The translations under genes and the position numbers were made by a program. Under the pieces are notes generated by a model. It had not been told where the DNA came from. It worked only from the letters and a program-made list of their open reading frames with translations, and ran no database searches. From contig CALACF010000467.1 in NCBI GenBank assembly GCA_937890245.1, positions 1-5,252 on the forward strand: a stretch of 5,252 nt of DNA, given 5' to 3'. Positions 1 through 5,252 of this stretch are shown piece by piece. Each line of letters opens with the position of its first letter. The stretch's first letter is position 1. This DNA comes from an uncultured Flavobacteriales bacterium. GTDB taxonomy: Bacteria; Bacteroidota; Bacteroidia; Flavobacteriales_D; Sanyastnellaceae.

Positions 1-371
1 AGCCCAATCCACCGCAGCACCGGTACCAATTCCGGGTCCCCGTATAGCCCCGCGATCCAAGGTGCGGCGATGTAAACAGCGGCTGTAAAGGTTATTCCCA
101 GGGCGGTAGAGAGCCAGAATGCAGCAGCGATGTGGCCGTCATTGAGGTCTTTTTTCTGCACCAAAGAGGGGCCCACGCCGATTTGAGCGAAAATCTCAAT
201 GATGCCGACGATGGCCAAGGCGATGCCCATCAATCCCCAGTCACCTGGGGCGAGGAAGGCGCCCAAGACGCGCAAAAACACAATCTGAAGGATGACCTGA
301 ACGGCCACATTGATTGATTGCCAGCGGACTGACTGACCAAGCCGTCCCAGATTTTGTTCGCCGTTACCCAT
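1..371 (-). CDS. MOP-superfamily polysaccharide flippase (Wzx-like), N-terminal part, cut by window edge
   Basis: Not an intact gene here: 123 complete codons are visible and the rest lies beyond position 1. I translated it from the reverse strand. It starts MGNGEQNLGRLGQSVRW and continues with a hydrophobic stretch (about residues 20-45), a D-W-G-L-M-G-I motif near 44-50, a second hydrophobic segment (50-66), G-V-G-P-S-L-V-Q-K-K-D-L near 65-76, and a third segment (81-107). This order (basic-amphipathic start, 'D(F/W)GL(M/I)G', then 'G(x)G(x)ALVQ(K/R)KDL') is typical of the lipopolysaccharide/exopolysaccharide exporter branch of the MOP flippases (Polysacc_synt families), inner-membrane proteins that translocate lipid-linked sugars and usually have 12-14 helices in about 450-500 residues. 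The ATG at 369-371 overlaps the zapA stop (364-366), pointing to translational coupling. A weak purine-rich GGAAGAG lies very close upstream. Substrate cannot be inferred. Family call is fairly sure; the exact subfamily is not. Confidence 0.85.
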   Translation of the reverse strand, partial: MGNGEQNLGRLGQSVRWQSINVAVQVILQIVFLRVLGAFLAPGDWGLMGIALAIVGIIEIFAQIGVGPSLVQKKDLNDGHIAAAFWLSTALGITFTAAVYIAAPWIAGLYGDPELVPVLRWIG

Positions 372-675
372 TGCTCTTCCCGAGCAAGGAACGCAGCTCT
401 TCTAGCCCGCGCATGGCTTCCGTACTTTCGATGGAGTCGATTTGAGCGACGGGCTCCGTTGCGGGGGCTGGAGCTTGGCCAGCTTGTGAAGTCAAGTGCA
501 AGGCAGCCATGGCCAGCACATCTTGCTTGTCGCTCACGCCGAAGTCTTGGCTGAACTGGTCGGCAAAGGCGTTGATCTGCTCGGCGGCCGCTTCAATACG
601 TTCGACGTCGTTCTCGCTGACTGTCAGCGGGTAGGGGCGGCCCGCAATGGTGATCTGGATGGAAACCTCTTTCAT
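364..675 (-). CDS. zapA: Cell division protein ZapA
   Basis: A 103-residue cytoplasmic protein. ZapA binds FtsZ and cross-links protofilaments, stabilising the Z-ring at midcell. The N-terminal globular part (about 1-45) shows the family pattern: a beta-hairpin start (K-E-V-S-I-Q-I-T-I-A-G-R-P-Y-P-L), then an acidic helix with E-R-I-E-A-A-A-E-Q-I-N near 25-35. Residues 46-64 carry V-S-D-K-Q-D-V-L-A-M-A-A-L-H-L, matching the Bacteroidota ZapA signature '(D/S)KQD(L/V)LAM(A/C)AL' that leads into the long dimerisation helix. Residues 66-78 are Ala/Pro-rich, which looks like a flexible break, followed by a short amphipathic helix (about 82-99). The length is normal for ZapA. Its ATG overlaps the stop of the upstream coiled-coil gene (ATGA, 672-675), and its own stop lies inside the start of the flippase gene, so it is the middle gene of a tightly packed operon. 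No strong Shine-Dalgarno precedes it, consistent with coupled translation. Confidence 0.93.
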   Translation of the reverse strand: MKEVSIQITIAGRPYPLTVSENDVERIEAAAEQINAFADQFSQDFGVSDKQDVLAMAALHLTSQAGQAPAPATEPVAQIDSIESTEAMRGLEELRSLLGKSNG

Positions 676-965
676 GCCGTGACGTGTTCGGTGGTTTCAG
701 TTTGCTGGCGCTGAGGAATCATGGCGATGCATGCGTCAATTTCGTCGACCAGGGAACGGATGCGTTCGCGGGTTGCAGGGGCCTCGTCAGGGGCCTGTGA
801 TGTTTCGGCGGCTTCAGCCCGGGCCTCATGTTCAGTTATCCGAAGCTGTAACGCCTCTATTTGCAGCTTCAATCGGTCGCGTTCAGCGACCAATGCGCCG
901 GCTTGGGACTTCACATCCGCAAGCAAAGCGCTGAACATTTTTGATGATTCTGATGACGATTCCAT
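672..965 (-). CDS. Small coiled-coil protein encoded before zapA (ZauP/ZapB-like candidate)
   Basis: A 97-residue cytoplasmic protein with no signal peptide or membrane segment. It opens with a Ser/Glu-rich stretch (MESSSESS), then a predicted coiled coil of about residues 10-56 with repeating Leu/Val/Ile spacing (A-L-L-A-D-V, A-L-V-A-E-R-D-R-L-K-L-Q-I-E-A-L-Q-L-R-I). An Ala/Pro/Thr linker (57-66) follows, then a second helix with R-S-L-V-D-E-I-D-A-C-I-A-M-I (70-83), and a polar tail. From memory of the family, a short coiled-coil protein ending in a 'LV(x)EID(x)CIA(L/M)' helix commonly sits just before zapA in Bacteroidota. The role as a ZapA partner that organises the Z-ring, like Caulobacter ZauP or E. 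coli ZapB, is inference from position and architecture. The start at 963-965 is chosen because AAAGAGGT lies 7 bases upstream; the frame stays open further 5', but that extension runs across the divergent promoter region. It overlaps zapA by 4 bases. Confidence 0.82.
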   Translation of the reverse strand: MESSSESSKMFSALLADVKSQAGALVAERDRLKLQIEALQLRITEHEARAEAAETSQAPDEAPATRERIRSLVDEIDACIAMIPQRQQTETTEHVTA

Positions 966-1061
966 GGCGATACCTCTTTGGCTAAAGTAGCGATGGATTG
1001 TCCTCTTCGCCACTGCAGTTTTCAACTTTCGAACAGCCGACAGGTTACATACCTTGCGGCC
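966..1061. promoter_or_regulatory. Divergent intergenic region, expected to hold promoters for both directions
   Basis: These 96 bases are the only non-coding gap in the window and separate the minus-strand coiled-coil/zapA operon from the plus-strand M23 peptidase gene, so promoters for both should lie in or near it. On the minus strand TACTTTAG (982-989) matches the Bacteroidota -7 element TAnnTTTG at five of six fixed positions and sits about 16 bases before the start codon, but I see no TTG at a fitting -33 spacing. On the plus strand TACCTTG (1050-1056) is a poorer match and lies too close to the ATG. The function is inferred from gene arrangement; the individual elements are weak guesses. 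Confidence 0.4.
972..979 (-). promoter_or_regulatory. Ribosome binding site of the coiled-coil gene
   Basis: On the minus strand the bases read AAAGAGGT, with the AGAGG core ending 7 bases before the ATG at 965. This is the clearest Shine-Dalgarno-like site in the window and decides the start of the 97-residue protein against a longer 150-residue reading. Strong sites of this kind are not the rule in Bacteroidota, so its presence at the head of an overlap-coupled operon is sensible: it may load ribosomes for all downstream genes. Confidence 0.55.
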
Positions 1062-2864
1062 ATGAAAATGCTCGCCTTGGCCCTTTGCACTTGTTGTTTT
1101 ATGCCAATTCAGCTGCGCGCTCAACCCGCCTCGCCACCCTTACGGCTTTCCTCCCCGCTCACCATTCCACTGCAGTACAGCGGGAATTTTGGCGAGATAC
1201 GCACCGGCCATTTCCACACCGGCATGGACATACGCACCGATGGGCGCGAGGGGCTTCCCGTTCTCGCGGCTACAGATGGCGTCATCTCGCGCGTCAAAAT
1301 TTCGGTTCGCGGCTACGGCCAGGCGCTCTACCTCGATAGCCCGGCTGACACAAGCACAGTTCCATCGGCATCGGATGCTTCAGCGCGCTTCACTACGGTT
1401 TACGCCCACCTCAGTGCCTTTCACCCCGACATCGAGAACTGGCTCATGCAAAAGCAGTACGCCCGTCGGCAATGGGAGATCGACATCAGGCCGGACGCTG
1501 CCGAGCGCGAGCAGCTCCTCTTTTCGGCGGGCGACACGATTGGCTGGTCCGGCAATTCCGGTGGCAGCTTCGGCCCCCACCTTCACTTTGAAGTGCGCGA
1601 CCGCGCGAGCCAGCACCCTTTGAATCCACTCGCTTGGGGGTTGACCGATCGCGACGTGGTGCCGCCCGCCTTCAAGGCCTTGTGGATCCTGCCCGCCGGT
1701 GCTCAAATTGCCGGATCTGATGCCAGCGCCCCCCGCCGCTGGACAGCCGAGCAAGGCGCTTGGCTTGCAGTGGACGGCCCGGTAAGACTGGGCGTCGAGG
1801 CCCTGGATCGCATGGATGCCACGGGGTTCGTACATGGTTTGTACGGATTGGATGTCTTTGAGGTCGCGCAGGATTCGACTGGGGCCGAGCGGCTGGAGAA
1901 AATTTACGGCCACCGCATGGAGGAGCTGAGCTTTTCCTCGAACAAAGACGTGGCGGCCCACACCGTTTACAGTGCTTGGAACGAGCGCAAAGCGCGCATC
2001 CACAGGCTGCACAAGCTGCCCGGCAGCCGCCTGAGAATTTACGAGAAACCCACCGGAATGGCGCCGTTCGTGCTGGCGGCCGGCGATTCACTGCAGCTCG
2101 AAATTCAGATGTACGACCACGCGAAGAATACGACAACTGTTCGCCTGGGGCTGGTCGGCAGCTTTGTCGCCGACGCGCTGGCCAGCGATTCTTCGCTCGC
2201 TTCACTGCCCATCTTTGACCACCGCGAGCCATACAGTGCGCTTGCCGACAGCGGGACGGTTCGTGCGGACTTCCCGGCCGGCTCGTTCTACCAAGACACG
2301 TGGGTCGAATTGCTTGCTGGCCTGCGGTCAGGCCATGAGCCAGGACGCTGCGAGCTGCGTTCGGGCGACGAGGCCCTGCGCTCAAGTTTCAAACTGAGCT
2401 TTGACTTGCCGGCCGGGCCAACTGCGCCCAGCCGGGCCGACTCCGCCAAGCCTTGGGTGCTCTGCCAGATCGTCGAACCGGGCGGTGAGGTTGGCAACAC
2501 GTGGATGGCCGACGAGATGGCGGGGCGTGTGGAATTTCAGATCAAGGCCTTCGGCTTCTTCGAACTCAGGCGCGACAGCCTACCGCCCACCTTCTCGAAG
2601 GCGAGATTCGATGGCAAGACCTTGCGCGTTTTTGTCCACGATGATTTGAGTGGCGTGTCCGATCACGGCGCCGTTTCGGGCGGGCAGTGGTTGCGCGTGA
2701 GTCGCGACAAGGGTTGGCTCGTTTACCAACTCGGGGACCGTGCAGACGACGGCCTCAGCGCCCGATTTTGGGCCGTGGACGGGGCGGGAAATTACGGGGA
2801 GCTGAACGTCGATTGGCCTTCAGCGGACACCCCGAAAAGCGGCGTAATCGAGGAAGTAGATTAG
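1062..2864 (+). CDS. Secreted M23-family peptidoglycan metallopeptidase with C-terminal beta-sandwich modules
   Basis: A 600-residue exported protein. M23 (LytM-like) enzymes are zinc endopeptidases that cut peptidoglycan cross-bridges; some act at the division septum. Residues 1-20 form a signal peptide (MKMLALALCTCC, then F-M-P-I-Q-L-R-A before Q). The catalytic domain spans about 30-190: H-x-x-x-D as HTGMD (His52, Asp56), Y-A-H-L (His116) and GPHLHFE (His173, His175). By LytM homology the zinc ligands are His52, Asp56 and His175, with His116 and His173 catalytic, so nothing essential is missing. A Ser/Ala/Asp-rich loop (about 94-109) and a helical insert (about 123-155) lie between the motifs. 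Residues 210-370, 400-505 and 505-585 look like beta-sandwich modules; the last carries HDDLSGV and DGAGNYGE, a pattern common at the end of Bacteroidota M23 proteins. The ATG at 1062 is preferred because it starts the signal peptide; the frame is open from 978, but the added 28 residues do not look coding. Divergent from the zapA operon; its 3' end overlaps the next gene by 45 bases. Confidence 0.9.
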   Translation: MKMLALALCTCCFMPIQLRAQPASPPLRLSSPLTIPLQYSGNFGEIRTGHFHTGMDIRTDGREGLPVLAATDGVISRVKISVRGYGQALYLDSPADTSTVPSASDASARFTTVYAHLSAFHPDIENWLMQKQYARRQWEIDIRPDAAEREQLLFSAGDTIGWSGNSGGSFGPHLHFEVRDRASQHPLNPLAWGLTDRDVVPPAFKALWILPAGAQIAGSDASAPRRWTAEQGAWLAVDGPVRLGVEALDRMDATGFVHGLYGLDVFEVAQDSTGAERLEKIYGHRMEELSFSSNKDVAAHTVYSAWNERKARIHRLHKLPGSRLRIYEKPTGMAPFVLAAGDSLQLEIQMYDHAKNTTTVRLGLVGSFVADALASDSSLASLPIFDHREPYSALADSGTVRADFPAGSFYQDTWVELLAGLRSGHEPGRCELRSGDEALRSSFKLSFDLPAGPTAPSRADSAKPWVLCQIVEPGGEVGNTWMADEMAGRVEFQIKAFGFFELRRDSLPPTFSKARFDGKTLRVFVHDDLSGVSDHGAVSGGQWLRVSRDKGWLVYQLGDRADDGLSARFWAVDGAGNYGELNVDWPSADTPKSGVIEEVD

Positions 2865-5243
2865 CTTGATAGACAAGCTATTGGAGTGTGGTAAATTGAG
2901 TACTCCTTCAAGGTTGTCGACGTAGCTGAGTGGGAGGGATTGGCCTTCAGAGTACAATTGATTTTTCCAGACGACCGAAAGTTCGCTGCCCGGTGCAAAG
3001 ACCCAGCGGTAGACGCAGTCGACAGTCCAGGCATTGAAGCTCAGGTCCTCGTCGGATGTGCCGTCTTCTGCAACTTCGATTAAGTCGGTGGTGTGCAAGT
3101 AGCCGTCGCTTCCGAGTGAGAAAAACGCATGGTTGTCTACGGCGCTCCAGAAATGGCGGAGGCGGAAGGTGAAGCCCGCTCGGTTGCTGACTACATGTTC
3201 TAGATCGATGAGTTGTTCGCGTTGTAGCACGTCTCTTCGGGCCCAAATTGATTGCTCTTGCCCAAGGTCCTGGGATCGAATCGCTGTGAAGCCCCGCTCG
3301 TTTCGAGCAACTTGGTGGAGGTAGCTGTACTTGAGCATCCACTGGTCGTTGATGCGGAAGCGCGGCGAAAGACTAACAGCGTAGGATGACCAGTCGTTGT
3401 AGTTGGCAGCTGCAGCAGATGATGACCTGAAGTCGTTTTCGGCGAAAATATCCAGGGCCAAGCGCTTGCGGTAATCCGTGCTGATGTTCGTGAACACCCA
3501 CAAGTTTGACGGCTCCCGCCAGTAGAGCCCGTCGAGGCGTGGTGCGAAATAATCGAGTGTTTCCCATGGCGTTGCCTCACATCCCAGCATGTAGAAATCC
3601 CAATTTTCCATCATGACGCCCCATCTGCCGCCGATGCCGCGGGCCGTCACAGTGCTCGGCTGGATTTGGCGGCTGTGTGAAACGTCCAAGTTCCAAAACA
3701 TCTTATTGAAACTCAAACGTCCAACTTGAAAGGGTTCTGGGATCCCGTAGTCCACTCTTGCATAGGACGTGTGCTCATTGGGGGCCTGGAGATAGCCCGT
3801 GGCGTTGGGGTCGTAGCCAGGACTCTCGTTGTATTGGCCGATAGAGTACTTAAGTCGCCCCGCGATTTTTGCGGCCTCCCAACTCCACGTTTCGCCCTCG
3901 GTCTGGGCGGTTGCACCCGCGCCATCAATTCCGGCCCCGGCTGCGCTGGTGAGAATGCGGTTGGCTCCGAATGTGCCCCAGACCAGCCAGCGATTTTCCT
4001 CGTCCAGCAGGGCAAAGCTCGCGCCACCGACCCAATCGTCGGCCAACGAGTCTCCGCGCATCACATGACCGCTCTGTACTGAGACAAACCCGCCGTTGCG
4101 CAGGTTGTGGTCAACCGCAGCGACCAGAAAATCCTGCAAGGCGCCCGATTCTTCATCGCGAGAAATGGCGTTCAGCACGCCGACGCCGGTGCCGCCCTGG
4201 GTGCGTCCCGTGATCTTTGAGGCGTTGAGCAATTGGCCGTTTTCGCCGACGCGGCGCGAGTAGAATTGGCCTGTCTTCTCAAAGAGATCGACGCCCTCGG
4301 TGAAGAACTGCCGGCGCTCCTGAAACTGGATTTCGAAGGGGGTGAAATTGAGAATTTCGTTGTCGGACTGCACCTGTCCAAAGTCCGGCACCAGCGTGAT
4401 ATCGGCTGTGAAAGCATTGCCCAGCCCGAGTTTCATGTCCATGCCCATGTTCCAGCTGGTGGTCGATTCTCCGTCATACGATTCGAGGTAGCCCGAGGCA
4501 TAGGGATAGAGGCTGATTCGTGGCGGTGGCGTGATGCCTGAGATGCCGGTGAGGATGCCGCCCATACTCAGGTTGTTGTCCTGGTTCGGGTCCATCCGAT
4601 TCCACATGGAAGTTGCGCGGTTCCTACGGATGGTTCGCTCACAGTTCATCGCCCAGCGCTGCTGCTGATCACCCTCGAGCTTCGGGAAGCGAAACACCGA
4701 CCAGGGCAGTGCAAACTCTGCTGTCCAGCCAGAGCTGTCGATCGTGCATTCCACCTCCCACACAGCGTTCCAGTTCAAATCGCCCCCCGCAAAGGTCAGC
4801 GCTGCGTCGCGCTGCACCCCGTCTGGCGTGGCAGAAAAACTCACCGCCGCTTTGTTGTCGTCGTAGCATCCGAACCAGAGCATGATGCCGTCCGTATTGC
4901 CGTCCCCGTCCCGTTGCACAAGCTGGTGCAAGATCGAATCGGCCGCCGTGTCCCACATCCGGGCCGCAACGTACAGGGCATTGTTGTCGTAGGCCAATCT
5001 AATTTCGGTTCGCTGCGATGCCGGGCTGTCGGGTTGCGGACGAAGCTGTGTGAATTTGCCATGGGACGGGATGCTGGCCCATGCTGCGTCCCCCAGTTTT
5101 CCGTCGATCTCAATGGAACGGTCGGGCACGCGGACCGCGCTGTACTCGCGTCGAACAGCATCGGAAAGGTCGGTCTGTCCTGTCGAAAGGTACGAGAGTA
5201 AGGTGCACGAAATCAGCAGTAAAGAGCGGAATAGCTTGAGCAT
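2820..5243 (-). CDS. DUF5916 outer-membrane beta-barrel protein with N-terminal CBM9-like domain
   Basis: An 807-residue exported protein of unknown function. Residues 1-23 form a signal peptide (M-L-K-L-F-R-S-L-L-L, ending S-T-G-Q). Residues about 41-215 fit the CBM9-like domain: S-I-E-I-D-G-K-L-G-D-A-A-W (43-55), R-L-A-Y-D-N-N-A-L-Y-V-A (82-93), an Asp/Gly/Asn loop with alternating acidic residues (112-119), F-S-A-T-P-D-G-V-Q-R-D (136-146) and W-T-A-E-F-A-L-P-W (173-181). Residues about 235-807 fit DUF5916, with the family marks T-L-V-P-D-F-G-Q-V-Q-S-D (283-294) and Q-E-R-R-Q-F-F-T-E-G (308-317). Beyond these, alternating aromatic/polar strands up to the C-terminal L-S-I-K-L-I-Y-F-L-D-Y suggest an outer-membrane barrel whose last strand ends at the C-terminus. 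The length is usual for the family. The CBM9-like domain hints at binding a glycan or other polymer, but no enzymatic residues are known, so 'hydrolase' labels would not be justified. The start at 5243 is the signal-peptide Met; only 9 bases (TATAAAGTT) of upstream sequence remain. It looks like a single-gene unit facing the M23 gene. Confidence 0.88.
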   Translation of the reverse strand: MLKLFRSLLLISCTLLSYLSTGQTDLSDAVRREYSAVRVPDRSIEIDGKLGDAAWASIPSHGKFTQLRPQPDSPASQRTEIRLAYDNNALYVAARMWDTAADSILHQLVQRDGDGNTDGIMLWFGCYDDNKAAVSFSATPDGVQRDAALTFAGGDLNWNAVWEVECTIDSSGWTAEFALPWSVFRFPKLEGDQQQRWAMNCERTIRRNRATSMWNRMDPNQDNNLSMGGILTGISGITPPPRISLYPYASGYLESYDGESTTSWNMGMDMKLGLGNAFTADITLVPDFGQVQSDNEILNFTPFEIQFQERRQFFTEGVDLFEKTGQFYSRRVGENGQLLNASKITGRTQGGTGVGVLNAISRDEESGALQDFLVAAVDHNLRNGGFVSVQSGHVMRGDSLADDWVGGASFALLDEENRWLVWGTFGANRILTSAAGAGIDGAGATAQTEGETWSWEAAKIAGRLKYSIGQYNESPGYDPNATGYLQAPNEHTSYARVDYGIPEPFQVGRLSFNKMFWNLDVSHSRQIQPSTVTARGIGGRWGVMMENWDFYMLGCEATPWETLDYFAPRLDGLYWREPSNLWVFTNISTDYRKRLALDIFAENDFRSSSAAAANYNDWSSYAVSLSPRFRINDQWMLKYSYLHQVARNERGFTAIRSQDLGQEQSIWARRDVLQREQLIDLEHVVSNRAGFTFRLRHFWSAVDNHAFFSLGSDGYLHTTDLIEVAEDGTSDEDLSFNAWTVDCVYRWVFAPGSELSVVWKNQLYSEGQSLPLSYVDNLEGVLNLPHSNSLSIKLIYFLDYAAFRGVR
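2862..2880. repeat. Perfect 7-bp inverted repeat at the M23 stop codon
   Basis: TAGCTTG and CAAGCTA form a perfect 7-bp stem around a 5-base loop (ATAGA). The left arm begins exactly with the TAG stop of the M23 gene. The whole element lies inside the DUF5916 coding sequence, where it encodes part of the last beta-strand (S-L-S-I-K-L). No T-run follows on the plus strand, and the stem is short, so it is at best a weak or factor-assisted terminator for the M23 transcript. It may also be chance under codon constraint. Confidence 0.4.
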
Positions 5244-5252
5244 AACTTTATA

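Noticed and set aside
978..1061. N-terminal extension of the M23 frame by 28 residues
   Set aside because: The added residues do not look like a leader, while Met at 1062 begins a clean signal peptide. The extension would cover most of the divergent promoter region.
1086..1121. Possible lipoprotein signal in the M23 leader (Cys cluster L-C-T-C-C)
   Set aside because: None of the cysteines has the small residue (Gly, Ala or Ser) at -1 that a lipobox needs together with a fitting -3 residue; a type I cleavage after L-R-A fits better.
966..1124. Longer 150-residue version of the coiled-coil protein
   Set aside because: It would run through the intergenic region into the M23 signal peptide on the other strand, and a good Shine-Dalgarno site supports the start at 965.
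1672..2385. Long minus-strand open frame inside the M23 gene
   Set aside because: Arg/Pro/Ala-rich composition with no family resemblance; it is a shadow of the GC-rich M23 coding strand. The same applies to minus-strand 1380-2012 and plus-strand 1189-1623.
2865..2900. Intrinsic terminator after the M23 gene
   Set aside because: The stem is only 7 bp and is followed by TTGGAGTGTGG rather than a T-run, so I list it only as an inverted repeat.
3726..4082. Plus-strand open frame opposite the DUF5916 gene
   Set aside because: No recognisable domain, no ribosome binding site, and it lies inside a well-supported 807-residue gene. Other frames within 2947-5201 were dropped for the same reason.
1..5252. 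tRNA, rRNA, CRISPR, insertion sequence or phage elements
   Set aside because: I saw no cloverleaf, no direct-repeat array, no transposase or integrase motifs and no terminal repeats; coding genes fill nearly the whole window.

Overview
The window looks like chromosomal DNA of a GC-rich member of the Bacteroidota, most probably Flavobacteriales or a Cryomorphaceae/Schleiferiaceae-like lineage. The evidence is family content: a DUF5916 outer-membrane protein with an N-terminal CBM9-like domain, a Bacteroidota-style M23 peptidase with C-terminal beta-sandwich modules, and a small coiled-coil gene directly before zapA. The order-level placement is inference. The window is almost fully coding: five protein genes, only one intergenic gap (about 96 bases), and no RNA genes, mobile elements or CRISPR arrays that I can see.

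Layout. Positions 1-965 hold a compact minus-strand cluster, read from right to left: a 97-residue coiled-coil protein, then ZapA (4-base overlap), then the first 123 codons of a MOP-superfamily polysaccharide flippase (8-base overlap), cut by the window edge. Positions 966-1061 are a shared divergent intergenic region. Positions 1062-2864 (plus strand) encode a secreted M23 metallopeptidase with all expected metal-site residues. Positions 2820-5243 (minus strand) encode an 807-residue DUF5916 protein, convergent with the peptidase gene and overlapping its 3' end by 45 bases. A perfect 7-bp inverted repeat begins on the peptidase stop codon.

How it fits together. The coiled-coil protein and ZapA resemble the ZapA/ZauP (ZapB-like) pair that bundles FtsZ filaments at the division site. 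The divergent M23 enzyme probably cleaves peptidoglycan in the periplasm, so this half of the window can be read as a cell-division and envelope locus. The flippase tied to zapA by overlap suggests envelope polysaccharide export follows in the same operon. The DUF5916 gene is probably unrelated and is simply packed tail-to-tail. I found no clear undescribed system. The points most worth a second look are the in-register antisense overlap, the overlap-coupled zapA-flippase junction, and the uncharacterised DUF5916 barrel.
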